A stretch of 64,000 bases of DNA from Roseateles sp. YR242 (GCF_900109745.1 NZ_FOAV01000009.1:161890-225889), one strand, 5' to 3'; shown: positions 17,199 through 25,683, counted from the stretch's first letter. Made by a program: numbers and translations. Notes: generated by a model not told the origin, from the letters alone.

Positions 17199-17669
17199 AT
17201 GAGTAGTTCCAACCTGCAAGCGCTCACCGTGCTGCTGGAGCGTGCCGAAGCTGAACGTGATGAAGCCCTGCGCTTCCTGCAAGACGCCGAACGGCGTGCG
17301 CAGGCGGCGCGGATGCAGCACGACCAGCTCTCGCAATACCGCAACGACTACCAATCGCGGTGGAAGCAGGAATTCGCCCAACGTACGACGATCCAGATCC
17401 TGGGTTGCTATCAGAACTTTGGCGGACGCCTGGACCAGGCCATCGGACAGCAGTCGGGCATTGCCGACTTTGCGGATCAACGTCTGGACGCGGCGCGCAA
17501 GGTGCTGCAGGAGCGAGAGCTCCGTGTGGCTTCCGTGCGCAAGCTGATTGAACGCCGCCGTGCCGAGGCCCTGCGCACCCAGATGCGCCAGGATCAACGC
17601 ACCACCGATGAGCAGGCGGCCCGAGCCGCCGCACGCGGCGGCAACCCGTTGAACCGCCTGGTCGCCTGA
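17199..17669 (+). CDS. fliJ: Flagellar export chaperone FliJ
   Basis: FliJ of 156 residues, a long antiparallel coiled coil that inserts into the FliI hexamer like the gamma subunit of F1 and couples ATPase to the export gate. The sequence is strongly heptad-like (LLERAEAERDEALRFLQDAERRAQ; ERELRVASVRKLIERRRAEAL) and rich in Arg, Glu and Gln, with QLSQYRNDYQSRW in the turn region. The start ATG follows fliI by 32 bp and fliK begins 11 bp after its stop, so the three are cotranscribed. Confidence 0.93.
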   Translation: MSSSNLQALTVLLERAEAERDEALRFLQDAERRAQAARMQHDQLSQYRNDYQSRWKQEFAQRTTIQILGCYQNFGGRLDQAIGQQSGIADFADQRLDAARKVLQERELRVASVRKLIERRRAEALRTQMRQDQRTTDEQAARAAARGGNPLNRLVA

Positions 17670-17680
17670 GGTCCCCGTCC

Positions 17681-19114
17681 ATGTCCCATATTCCCCTTCA
17701 TCAGAACACCACGAGCACCCACAGCGCCCTGAGTGCGTTGGGTGGCACGTCGGCCAATACCCGCAAGGACAGCGGCCGAGCCCAGGCTGCACAGTCCTCG
17801 CCGAGTGCCCAGCAGTCGTTTTCCCAGATGCTGAACCAGAGCAGCCAGCACCTGCAGGCCCAGGCACCGCAGCCTCAGGCTTTCACCCAGGCCGCCACCC
17901 AGACGGCATCGCAGCAAGCTTCCAAGACACCGGCCAAGGCGCCCGCGCCCCCGGCCAGCAACACGGCCAACGGTTCGGCCAACGGCATCAGCGGATCGGC
18001 GCAGGAAGAAAACAAGCTCAACGCCCGCAACGCGGCCAACCGCAGTGCGGCCAACCGCAGCGCCAACAAGCAGGCGGAAGCGCCCAAGGCACCAGCGACC
18101 CCGGCCCATGCGCAAACCGAGGCAGCTGACAAGGCCCACGGCAACAAGGCACAGGGCAAATCCGCCGACGGTGCGGACCCGGCAGCTGCTGGCGAGGGGA
18201 CGGACAAGACCGCTGGCCAGGATGACGGCGCCACGGCAGCCCGGACGGACGGCACGGACCCCGCTGCCGCGGCCCAGCAGATGATGGCGATGCTGCGTGG
18301 CGAAGTGCCGCAGGATCCCAAGCTGGCCTTGAAGGACGGTGGCGTGGCTGATGGTGCCGCAGACGGCCATGGCGCTGTGGGTGGCCATGGCAAGGGCGGC
18401 CACCATGCCGGTGCCGCCGCGGACCATGACCCGTTGCAGCAGGATCTGCAGCAGGCGATGCGCGCGGCCCTGGACGGCAAGACCGAGGCCGGTGAAGGCG
18501 CCGAAGGCTTGCAGGCCCTGGCGGGCGGCTCCCAGGAGATGACGCTGGGCGCAAGCCATGAGGCGGGTGGCACGCACCAGAGTTTTGAAGCCATGCTGGC
18601 AGCCGCGCAGCAGGCCGATGCCGCCGGTGGCACCACCGGCACGGACCAGGCCGGCGCAGCCGATGCGCCTTCCGTCCCGCTGTCGCAGCCCCTGGACAGC
18701 CCTGAATTCGCACCCGAGCTGTCGGCCAGCGTCAGCCTCCTGATCCAGGACGGCGTGCACGAGGCACAGCTCCAGTTGAACCCGACGGACATGGGGCCGG
18801 TCTCCATCCAGATCCAGATGGACGGCCAACAGGCGCAGGTGAATTTCCACGCCGAACAGGCGGCCACCCGTGATGCGCTGATGCGCAGCATGCCCGACCT
18901 GGCGGCTGCGCTGCAAAGCCAGGGCCTGACCCTGAGCGGCGGCGGCGTGTTCGCCCAGGCGCAATCCGGCAGCGGCCAGAATGGCCGGGGCTCGGACAGT
19001 GACGAGGGTTCGCGCCGCGGTGGCCGAGGTGGACAGGGCGACGACGGCCTCACGGCGGTGGCCCGCCCCGAGCGCCGTTCCCAGCCGCGGGGCCTGGTTG
19101 ATTTGTACGCCTGA
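17681..19114 (+). CDS. fliK: Flagellar hook-length control protein FliK
   Basis: FliK of 477 residues, the molecular ruler that stops hook growth and switches export specificity. Residues about 1-330 are low complexity (Ala, Gln, Lys, Gly, Asp, His), as expected for the extended ruler. The globular Flg_hook domain lies at about 350-430 and shows the diagnostic LNPTDMGPVSIQIQMDGQQA followed by FHAEQAATRDALMRSMPDL. The tail is Gly/Arg-rich. The gene ends the fliFGHIJK run; 206 bp with a compound hairpin separates it from fliL. Confidence 0.94.
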   Translation: MSHIPLHQNTTSTHSALSALGGTSANTRKDSGRAQAAQSSPSAQQSFSQMLNQSSQHLQAQAPQPQAFTQAATQTASQQASKTPAKAPAPPASNTANGSANGISGSAQEENKLNARNAANRSAANRSANKQAEAPKAPATPAHAQTEAADKAHGNKAQGKSADGADPAAAGEGTDKTAGQDDGATAARTDGTDPAAAAQQMMAMLRGEVPQDPKLALKDGGVADGAADGHGAVGGHGKGGHHAGAAADHDPLQQDLQQAMRAALDGKTEAGEGAEGLQALAGGSQEMTLGASHEAGGTHQSFEAMLAAAQQADAAGGTTGTDQAGAADAPSVPLSQPLDSPEFAPELSASVSLLIQDGVHEAQLQLNPTDMGPVSIQIQMDGQQAQVNFHAEQAATRDALMRSMPDLAAALQSQGLTLSGGGVFAQAQSGSGQNGRGSDSDEGSRRGGRGGQGDDGLTAVARPERRSQPRGLVDLYA

Positions 19115-19130
19115 CGATCCTTTCAGGACC

Positions 19131-19186
19131 GTTGCAAGGCCAGACGCGACCCGGGAAGATCGGGTGGTGGCTGGCCTTGTGCGTTG
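19131..19186 (+). terminator. Compound hairpin between fliK and fliL
   Basis: GCAAGGCCAG pairs with CTGGCCTTGTGC around an inner ACCCG/CGGGT stem. There is no T tract, so termination is uncertain; it may mark the fliK transcript end. Confidence 0.35.
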
Positions 19187-19320
19187 ATCGGCGGGGCGCA
19201 GTCCGACCGCCAAATGCGGTTTTCCCCGGCTTTTCGAGGCTTGACGTTGGCGCGACCGCCGCACAATGGACTTCGTGACGGGCCTGGTGTGCCCGCGTGT
19301 CTGATTACAGGAGCCCCTCC

Positions 19321-19902
19321 ATGGCCACTGCCGCCGCAGGCAACGAGGCCGCCGCTCAAGGCGGTGGCAAGAAGAAGCTGATCATCATCATCGCCATCGT
19401 GCTGGTGCTGGTGCTCGCTGGCGTGGGTGCGTTGCTGATGATGAAGAAGAAGGCGGCCGCTGCGGCGGACGAGGAAGGCGCTGCGGAAGAGACGCACGCG
19501 CCGGCCGCGCATGCCAAGCCGGGCACGCCGCCCACCTTCGTCCCGCTGGATCCCTTCACCGTCAATCTGGCGGACAAGGAAGTCGACCGTTTTGCGCAGG
19601 TGGGTGTCACGCTGGAAGTGGCGGACGCGCACTTTGCTGACCAGCTCAAAGCTTATATGCCGGCCATCCGCAACAACGTCCTGATGGTGCTCTCGCACAA
19701 GACATCGGCGGAGTTGCTGACGGTGGAAGGCAAGGAAAAGCTGGCCAAGGAGATTCGTCGCGAGGCGGTGCGCCCGATGGGCATCGAGATCGACGATGAA
19801 GACGAGGACGAAGACGCCGCGCCGAAGAAAAAGAAGAAAAAGAAGAAGCAGGTGGAAAGCCCTGTCACGCAGGTCCTGTTCTCCACCTTCATCGTGCAAT
19901 AA
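19321..19902 (+). CDS. fliL: Flagellar basal body-associated protein FliL
   Basis: FliL of 193 residues, a single-pass inner-membrane protein that surrounds the stator and supports torque. The order is a polar N-terminus, a membrane helix (LIIIIAIVLVLVLAGVGALLM), a periplasmic part with VPLDPFTVNLADKEVDRFAQVGVTL, and a conserved C-terminal VLFSTFIVQ. Just before the end a block of alternating acidic residues (DDEDEDEDAA) is followed by eight lysines, an unusual insertion in a domain that is normally compact. The start ATG 19321 has AGGAG at the right distance. fliM begins 27 bp later. Confidence 0.93.
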   Translation: MATAAAGNEAAAQGGGKKKLIIIIAIVLVLVLAGVGALLMMKKKAAAAADEEGAAEETHAPAAHAKPGTPPTFVPLDPFTVNLADKEVDRFAQVGVTLEVADAHFADQLKAYMPAIRNNVLMVLSHKTSAELLTVEGKEKLAKEIRREAVRPMGIEIDDEDEDEDAAPKKKKKKKKQVESPVTQVLFSTFIVQ

Positions 19903-19929
19903 GCGCGGCTCCGTGCAAAGGTCCAGGCC

Positions 19930-20931
19930 ATGAACCAGCAGATTCTTTCGCAAGACGAAGTTGATGCACTCTTGCAGGGCATCACCGGCGAGAGCCAGAA
20001 GCTCGAGGCTGAAGAAGTCCAGAGCGGTGGTATCCGCGAGTACAACCTGGCCAGCCAGGAGCGCATTGTCCGTGGGCGCATGCCCACGATGGAAATCATC
20101 AACGAGCGTTTTGCCCGGAACATCCGCATCGGCCTGTTCAACTTCATCCGCAAGAGCCCGGAAGTGGCCATTGGCGGCATCAAGGTCCAGAAGTACAGCG
20201 CCTTCCTGCGGGAAATCGTGGTGCCGACCAATTTCAACATCGTGTCGGTCAAACCCTTGCGGGGCAATGGGCTGATCGTCTGCGACCCGACGCTGGTCTT
20301 TGCGGTCATCGACTCGCTCTTTGGCGGCATTGGCAAGTTCCACACGCGCATCGAGGGCCGGGACTTCTCCGCCACTGAGCAGCGGGTGATCTTGCGGCTG
20401 GTGGAAGTCATCACGCAGGAATACCAGAAGGCCTGGAAGGGCATTTATCCGCTCGAGCTGGAATACCAGCGTTCGGAGATGCAGCCCCAGTTCGCCAACA
20501 TCGCCACGCCCAGCGAGATCATCGTGTCCACCAGCTTCACGCTGGAGATCGGTGAGACCAGCGGCACGGTGTATTTCTGCATCCCCTACTCCACGCTGGA
20601 GCCCATCCGCGACGTGCTCTACAGCACCACGCAGGGGGATTCCAACGAGCCTGACCGCCGCTGGGTGAATCTGCTCAAGCACCAGATCCAGTCTGCCGAG
20701 GTGGAGCTGGTGGCGGAGCTGGCGAAGGCGCCTGCGACGGTTGAGCAACTCCTGGCCTTCAAGCCGGGGGACTTCATTGAACTGGACCTGGAGCAGATCA
20801 TCCAGGCCAAGGTGGATGGTGTGCCGGTTTTTGATTGCCACTACGGCACATCGAACGGCAAATATTCGATCAAGATCGAGAAACTGCTGACCGGCCCGGA
20901 TGCGGGCTGGCTGGGAGCTCGCAATGGCTGA
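19930..20931 (+). CDS. fliM: Flagellar motor switch protein FliM
   Basis: FliM of 333 residues. The extreme N-terminus (ILSQDEVDALLQGI) is the CheY-P docking peptide, followed by a CheC-like middle domain (IGLFNFIRKSPEVAIGGIKVQKYSAF; NLIVCDP-type region) and a C-terminal SpoA domain. It forms the C-ring wall between FliG and FliN and reads the CheY signal. The stop overlaps the start of fliN by eight bases, indicating translational coupling. Confidence 0.97.
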   Translation: MNQQILSQDEVDALLQGITGESQKLEAEEVQSGGIREYNLASQERIVRGRMPTMEIINERFARNIRIGLFNFIRKSPEVAIGGIKVQKYSAFLREIVVPTNFNIVSVKPLRGNGLIVCDPTLVFAVIDSLFGGIGKFHTRIEGRDFSATEQRVILRLVEVITQEYQKAWKGIYPLELEYQRSEMQPQFANIATPSEIIVSTSFTLEIGETSGTVYFCIPYSTLEPIRDVLYSTTQGDSNEPDRRWVNLLKHQIQSAEVELVAELAKAPATVEQLLAFKPGDFIELDLEQIIQAKVDGVPVFDCHYGTSNGKYSIKIEKLLTGPDAGWLGARNG

Positions 20932-21376
20932 CACTCCGGACTCTATGGACGAACAGGACGCAATGGCCGCTGAATGGGCGGCGGCGCTGGCCGAAGCTGG
21001 CGGTGGTGGTGGAAGTGCTCAGGCGGTGGTGGAAGAGGTGCAGGCGGTCTCCGAGCAGGTGGCGCCGGCGACCTTCACCAACTTCAGCCCCACGCCGGGC
21101 AATATGCCGGGCAGCGACATCAACATGATTCTGGACATTCCCGTCCAGTTGACTGTGGAGTTGGGCCGCACCCGCATCCCCATCAAGAACATCCTCCAAC
21201 TGGCCCAGGGCTCGGTGGTGGAACTGGACGCCCTGGCGGGCGAGCCGATGGATGTGCTGGTGAATGGCTACCTCATTGCCCAGGGCGAAGTGGTGGTGGT
21301 GAACGACAAGTTCGGCATTCGCCTCACCGACATCGTCACCCCATCCGAACGGATGCGGCGCCTCAGCAAGGCCTGA
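20924..21376 (+). CDS. fliN: Flagellar motor switch protein FliN
   Basis: FliN of 150 residues. An acidic, Ala/Gly-rich N-terminus (to about residue 60) precedes the SpoA domain: ILDIPVQLTVELGRTRIPIKN, then GEPMDVLVNGYLIAQGEVVVVNDKFGIRL. It forms the base of the C ring and binds FliH for delivery of the export ATPase. ATG 20924 lies inside the fliM end and has GGGAG upstream. A GC-rich hairpin at 21413 follows. Confidence 0.96.
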   Translation: MADTPDSMDEQDAMAAEWAAALAEAGGGGGSAQAVVEEVQAVSEQVAPATFTNFSPTPGNMPGSDINMILDIPVQLTVELGRTRIPIKNILQLAQGSVVELDALAGEPMDVLVNGYLIAQGEVVVVNDKFGIRLTDIVTPSERMRRLSKA

Positions 21377-21412
21377 CACCGGACGGGCCCCGCCCGCCCC
21401 CGCATCCCCAAG

Positions 21413-21434
21413 AGCCCCAGCACTGCTGGGGCTT
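21413..21434 (+). terminator. Hairpin after fliN
   Basis: AGCCCCAGC-ACT-GCTGGGGCT is a perfect 9-bp stem with a 3-base loop. The following bases (TCGCGTT) are only weakly T-rich, so termination may be partial. Confidence 0.55.
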
Positions 21435-21504
21435 CGCGTTACTGCACCGCTCTCTAGCAGGAGGACTTGCAACGCCGCGGACCGCCCGAAGCGGGGTCAC
21501 ATCG

Positions 21505-21612
21505 GCTAGCGGGTGTTGTGCAGAGGCCCCTTGAGTAAAGAAGGGAATGGGCGGCGGAGCTGGCCAGAAATGACATGGAGCAAACACCCACCGCCCCGGC
21601 CCTTTCTGGCGC
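21505..21612. repeat. Diverged copy of the inverted-arm element between fliN and fliO
   Basis: It shares GGAATG, CGGAGC, CCAGAA-like and GACATGGAGCAAACA blocks with the two copies at 4722-5062. Its arms differ: GCGGGTGTTGTGC on the left and GCAAACACCC on the right still pair, although the sequence has changed from the GGCCTGTTTGC/GCAAACAGGCC of the other copies. The 317-bp fliN-fliO gap holds this element and no gene. Confidence 0.6.
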
Positions 21613-21693
21613 ATCCAAAGAAGGAAGCGCATTTGCAACGCCGCCGAAGCCAACCGGTGTGATCCATCGCTCCTCAGCGCCATAATTGCCCGC

Positions 21694-22047
21694 ATGAACT
21701 CATCCCTGGTCCCGATCCTGTGGTTCCTGGCGATCATCGCCCTCATCCCTGTGGTGTTGTGGCTCCTCAAGCGCACCCCGCTGGGTGGGGCGGCGATGGG
21801 CGGCCACTTGCGGACTGTCGCGCAGTTGGTCATTGCGCCCAGCCAGCGCATCCTGATCGTGGAGGTCGGCCAGGGTGAGGACCGTCAGTGGCTGGTGCTC
21901 GGGATCACGGGTCAGCAGATCCGGACCTTGCATGTGATGCCGCCGCAGGCGGATGTGGCGGCTGCGCTGCAGTCGGCACAACCCAGTTTTTCCCAGATGC
22001 TCAAGCGCAGCTTGGGCGCCAGGAACGCCGATGGCCCCGTTGTCTGA
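21694..22047 (+). CDS. fliO: Flagellar biosynthetic protein FliO
   Basis: FliO of 117 residues, an inner-membrane scaffold for assembly of the FliP ring of the export gate. It starts with one membrane helix (LVPILWFLAIIALIPVVLWLL) followed by a small cytoplasmic domain (TVAQLVIAPSQRILIVEVGQG; WLVLGITGQQIRTLHVM). fliP begins one base after its stop, and fliO-fliP-fliQ-fliR form one run. Confidence 0.9.
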   Translation: MNSSLVPILWFLAIIALIPVVLWLLKRTPLGGAAMGGHLRTVAQLVIAPSQRILIVEVGQGEDRQWLVLGITGQQIRTLHVMPPQADVAAALQSAQPSFSQMLKRSLGARNADGPVV

Positions 22048-22048
22048 C

Positions 22049-22921
22049 ATGACTGACATTGCCGCACCGGCCACGACGGACATGCCGACCGCTCCGGCAC
22101 ACCCCGCCCCCACCCGGTCCATCGCCAGGTCTATCACCCGGTCCATCACCGGGTCCTCCGCCGCCCGTCGCATAGCCCTCGCGCTCACCGCCCTCGCCCT
22201 CGGCGGCGTCGGCATGGCCGCCTACGCCCAGCAGACCGGGGGCTCGCCGGCGTCCGTGCCGCTGATCATCGGCCAGGGGGCGGGCGGCAACAGCTACTCC
22301 GTCCCCATCCAGACCCTGCTCTTCTTCACCGCCCTGGGCTTCCTGCCGGCGGTGCTGCTGATGATGACTGGCTTCACCCGCATCGTCATCGTGCTCTCCC
22401 TCATGCGCCAGGCGCTGGGCACCCAGGCCGCACCGCCCAATCAGGTCATCGTGGGGCTTTCCCTGTTCCTGACCTTCTTCGTCATGGGCCCGACGCTGGA
22501 CCGTGTCTATGCCGACGCCTACCAGCCCTACTCCACCGGCCAGATCAGCTTCGAGGTGGCGCTCGAGCGGGCGCAGGTGCCCATGCGCGGCTTCATGCTC
22601 AAGCAAACCCGCCAATCCGATGTGGCGCTGTTCTCCCGGCTGGCCCGGCTCGACGCCAACACCACACCGGAGACGGTCCCGTTCCGGGTGCTGGTGCCGG
22701 CCTTTGTCACCAGCGAGCTGAAGTCTGCCTTCCAGATTGCCTTCCTGATCTTCATCCCCTTCCTGGTCATCGACATGATCGTCTCCAGCGTGCTGATGAG
22801 CCTGGGCATGATGATGTTGTCGCCAGTGCTGGTCTCCTTGCCCTTCAAGCTCATGCTGTTTGTGCTGGCGGATGGGTGGAACCTGCTGCTGGGCTCGCTG
22901 GCGGCGTCGTTCGCGCAGTAG
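22049..22921 (+). CDS. fliP: Flagellar biosynthetic protein FliP
   Basis: FliP, 290 residues from ATG 22049. This is about 45 residues longer than usual because of an N-terminal extension rich in Thr/Ala/Pro with three RSI[A/T] repeats. A cleavable signal peptide follows (ALALTALALGGVGMAAYA-Q). The mature part carries FFTALGFLPAVLLMMTGFTRIVIVLSLMRQ, QTRQSD-type loop and the C-terminal helices (MSLGMMMLSPVLVSLPFKLMLF). FliP forms the core pore of the export gate with FliQ and FliR. A start 18 bases earlier (ATG 22031) overlapping fliO is also possible. Confidence 0.95.
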   Translation: MTDIAAPATTDMPTAPAHPAPTRSIARSITRSITGSSAARRIALALTALALGGVGMAAYAQQTGGSPASVPLIIGQGAGGNSYSVPIQTLLFFTALGFLPAVLLMMTGFTRIVIVLSLMRQALGTQAAPPNQVIVGLSLFLTFFVMGPTLDRVYADAYQPYSTGQISFEVALERAQVPMRGFMLKQTRQSDVALFSRLARLDANTTPETVPFRVLVPAFVTSELKSAFQIAFLIFIPFLVIDMIVSSVLMSLGMMMLSPVLVSLPFKLMLFVLADGWNLLLGSLAASFAQ

Positions 22922-22982
22922 CGGCGAAGCTCGCCAGCACCGACCGAATCCCACTGTTCCACGCACAGGCGCCGCCATCACC

Positions 22983-23252
22983 ATGGATGCACAACAAGTC
23001 TTCACCATCGGCCAGCAGGGCCTGTATATCCTGCTGATGGTCGCCGCGCCCCTGTTGCTCACGGTGCTGGCTGTGGGGGTGCTGGTGTCGGTGTTCCAGG
23101 CCGCCACGCAGATCAACGAATCGACCCTGTCCTTCGTGCCCAAGATCTTGGCCGCCGTGCTGGTGCTCGCCGTGGCGGGTCCCTGGATGATCACCACGCT
23201 GGTGGAATACATCCAGCGCACGCTGCAGAGCATTCCTCAGGCGCTGGGTTGA
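22983..23252 (+). CDS. fliQ: Flagellar biosynthetic protein FliQ
   Basis: FliQ of 89 residues, the usual size. Two membrane helices: YILLMVAAPLLLTVLAVGVLVSVFQAATQ and LAAVLVLAVAGPWMITTLVEY, joined by the conserved INESTLSFVPKI loop. It lies around the FliP ring in the export gate. It sits 61 bp after fliP and 15 bp before fliR. Confidence 0.96.
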   Translation: MDAQQVFTIGQQGLYILLMVAAPLLLTVLAVGVLVSVFQAATQINESTLSFVPKILAAVLVLAVAGPWMITTLVEYIQRTLQSIPQALG

Positions 23253-23267
23253 GCCCGAGCTGCGACC

Positions 23268-24032
23268 ATGCTGACCTTCAGTGAGGCGCAGATCATGGCC
23301 TGGATCAACCCGATCCTGTGGCCCTTCATCCGCACGCTGGCACTGTTTGCCGGCATGCCGGTGTTCAGCCAGCGCGCCGTGCCGCAGCGGGTGAAGATCG
23401 GGCTGGCGCTGTTCATCGCGGTGGCCGCGCAGCCGTCGCTGCCGGCGATGCCGGTGGTGCCGCTCGATTCCCTGCCCCAGTTGCTGATCGTGATTGCGCA
23501 GCAGGTGCTGATCGGCCTGTCCATGGGGTTTGCGGTGCGGCTGGTCTTTGCGTCGCTGGAGTTTGCGGGCGAGCTGATCGGGCTGCAGATGGGCCTGAAC
23601 TTCGCCGGCTTCTTTGATCCGGCCACCGGCTCGCAGGGCACGTCGACCTCCCGCTTCCTGGGTTCGATGGTGGCGTTTCTCTTCATCGCCATCAACGGCC
23701 ACCTGATGCTCATCAACTCGCTGGTGCAGAGCTTCCAGGCCTTCCCGGTGGGCGAGGAGCCATTTCGCTTTCTGCGCGTGGCGCAGCCCCAGGTGTGGGG
23801 CGCGGAGGTCTTCCGCATGGGCATGTGGATCGCGCTGCCCTTGGTCACCATGCTGCTGTTCGTCAACCTGGTGCTGGGCATCATCTCGCGCGTGGCGCCC
23901 CAGCTCAACGTGTTCTCGGTGGGGTTCCCGCTCACCGTCAGCATCGGCCTGGTGGGGCTGGTGGCGACGCTGCCGCTGATGCATCAGCCCTTCATGATCG
24001 CCTTGGAACGATTGCTCGCGGCTTTCACGTAA
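23268..24032 (+). CDS. fliR: Flagellar biosynthetic protein FliR
   Basis: FliR of 254 residues, a multi-helix inner-membrane protein that closes the FliP5-FliQ4-FliR1 export gate. Typical features are WINPILWPFIRTLALFAGMPVFS at the start, the GFAVRLVFASLEFAGELIGLQMGLNFAGFFDP segment and a C-terminal GLVGLVATLPLMHQPFMIALERLL. It ends the flagellar run in this window; flhB and flhA, which often follow, are not present. Confidence 0.96.
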   Translation: MLTFSEAQIMAWINPILWPFIRTLALFAGMPVFSQRAVPQRVKIGLALFIAVAAQPSLPAMPVVPLDSLPQLLIVIAQQVLIGLSMGFAVRLVFASLEFAGELIGLQMGLNFAGFFDPATGSQGTSTSRFLGSMVAFLFIAINGHLMLINSLVQSFQAFPVGEEPFRFLRVAQPQVWGAEVFRMGMWIALPLVTMLLFVNLVLGIISRVAPQLNVFSVGFPLTVSIGLVGLVATLPLMHQPFMIALERLLAAFT

Positions 24033-24106
24033 ACGCGTGATGGTTCCCTCCGTGATGGGCGGGCGCCTGGTAGTTTGACGATGTCGGGGTCGAACGACTG
24101 ATTTGA

Positions 24107-24424
24107 GTCGTTGGCAAGCGTGAGCTTCTGCAAATCAAGAGCAAGTCCGCTACCGTTCATGGCGATGCCTCTGCGGGCCTCAGAGATCGAGGTTTCCCCA
24201 AGCTCGCCGTACAGCTCGAATCTCTACGCAAACTCCGCAACACCGCCGACTATCGGCTCGCCCCCCGTTTGCGTCCCGACCAAGCCCGCCGTGCGGCCCA
24301 AGCGGCCAAGAGGTTCTTGGAACAGTTGAGCGCGCCGGACGTACGGCTTCGGCTCAAAGCTCCCGCAACGCGGTCGTCACCGGCACACTCGCGGCCCGCA
24401 CCGCGGGGAAGAGCCCGCCGATGA
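24107..24424 (+). pseudogene. Possible remnant of a HEPN-domain protein
   Basis: Between fliR and the ABC permease there is an open stretch with no good start. Its middle (about 24,180-24,330) translates to LESLRKLRNTADYRL followed by a helix ending in AAKRFLEQL. This LR-x-x-ADY plus helix pattern resembles the last two helices of HEPN proteins, which are often toxins or nucleotide-handling partners. The HEPN RNase motif (R-x4-H) is not visible, the frame begins right after a stop, and its end overlaps the convergent permease gene. I take it as a decayed fragment. Confidence 0.35.
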
Positions 24425-25673
24425 AGCCGATGGCCAGGGCCCATTTGAGCCCCTCCCACAGCAGCTGACCGGAAACACGCAGCTCAAAGCTGAGCTTGCC
24501 CACCGAGCCCGCTGCCATCGTGGAGGCCGCGTGCCCGTTGAACAGCAGGTAGGCCACGGCGCCGCCCACCAGGCCGCCCAGCGCGGCGAGCAACATCGTC
24601 TCCAGCATCACCGCTACCACCACCGGCACGCCGGGGAAGCCGATGGCACGCAGTGTGGCGATCTCCCGGGCCCGTGTGGCCACCGCGGCGAACATGGTGT
24701 TGAGCGCTCCGAAGATCGCGCCCACCGCCATGATGGCGCCCACCACCGTTCCGATCCACCGCAGGACCTTGGTCATGCCCTCCGACTGCTTGGCGAAGAA
24801 CGCCAGCGTGGTGGTGGCGTCCACCTTCAGTTGCGGATTGGCCGCCAGGCTGTCCTTGAAGGCGGTGAAGGCATCCGCCCCCGTCAGACGCACGGTCACT
24901 GAATTGCGGCTGCTGCCGCGGCGAAACGCGTCGGCCAGCACGGTGGCGTCTGCCCACAGTTCGGATTCCATCGCATCGCCGGTGGCAAACACCCCGGTGA
25001 CGGTCCAGGTCTGATTGCCCAGGCGAATCTCCTTGCCCACGGTCAAGCCATTGAATTGGCGGGCAGCGCCCTTGCCCACGATCAGCTCACGCAGCCCCGG
25101 CTGGAACCGCCGCCCTTCAATGAGGCGGACCTGCGGGCGCACGAGAAACGCCTCATCGCCCACACCGCGAAACTGCACACTGCCCTCCTCGTCCTTCGCG
25201 CCGCCCTTGACCGGCAGGTTGGCCGCCACCACCGTCTCCGCCGAGACCAGCGGTTCGCCCTTGTCGCTGCGCGCCACACCAGCAGCCTGGCCGATCTGGG
25301 TGATGTCATCCCGGGAAAGCACCGAGGACACCTCCGCCGCGGACGCCCCGCGCAGCACGATGGCCGTATCCGGACCGCCTGACTTGCGCAGTGTCTCGGA
25401 GTAGCCCTCCGCCATCGCCAGCAAGGCCACCAGCACACCGACCACGCCGGCGATGCCCACCACGATCACCGCCGACGAGCCCAGCCGCTGCGGCAGCGTG
25501 CTGATGCCCACCCCCGCCACCGAGCGAGCCTGCCCGCCCCGGCGGGTCAGCCCCAGCCACAAGGCCAGCAGCACGGCCAGCGCCAGTGCGCCGACCCAGG
25601 GCAGGAATACCCAGGCAATCAGGGCGAGGAGCAGGAACAGCACCAGGCCCAATCGTTTCAGGAAAGTCTTCAT
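24354..25673 (-). CDS. ABC transporter permease, FtsX/MacB type (second)
   Basis: A 439-residue permease. It opens with two closely spaced membrane helices (LVLFLLLALIAWVFLPWVGALALAVLL), then a further N-terminal helix near residue 75 (AVIVVGIAGVVGVLVALLAM), a large MacB-type periplasmic domain (about residues 95-310), and three C-terminal helices of the FtsX domain, with ATRAREIATLRAIGF as the coupling motif. The start ATG 25673 has GAGGGG upstream and lies 10 bp after the first permease gene. It is the last gene of a four-gene operon with MFP, ATPase and permease 1. MacB-type exporters move peptides, antibiotics or lipoproteins out of the periplasm; the substrate here is unknown. Confidence 0.9.
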   Translation of the reverse strand: MKTFLKRLGLVLFLLLALIAWVFLPWVGALALAVLLALWLGLTRRGGQARSVAGVGISTLPQRLGSSAVIVVGIAGVVGVLVALLAMAEGYSETLRKSGGPDTAIVLRGASAAEVSSVLSRDDITQIGQAAGVARSDKGEPLVSAETVVAANLPVKGGAKDEEGSVQFRGVGDEAFLVRPQVRLIEGRRFQPGLRELIVGKGAARQFNGLTVGKEIRLGNQTWTVTGVFATGDAMESELWADATVLADAFRRGSSRNSVTVRLTGADAFTAFKDSLAANPQLKVDATTTLAFFAKQSEGMTKVLRWIGTVVGAIMAVGAIFGALNTMFAAVATRAREIATLRAIGFPGVPVVVAVMLETMLLAALGGLVGGAVAYLLFNGHAASTMAAGSVGKLSFELRVSGQLLWEGLKWALAIGFIGGLFPAVRAASVPVTTALREL

Positions 25674-25683
25674 CACCGCCCCC

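Noticed and set aside
19200..19320. Possible sigma-54 promoter (TGGCGCG-N4-CCGCA) before fliL
   Set aside because: GG and GC spacing fits, but the -12 element is poor, and FlhDC systems usually use sigma-70 for these genes.
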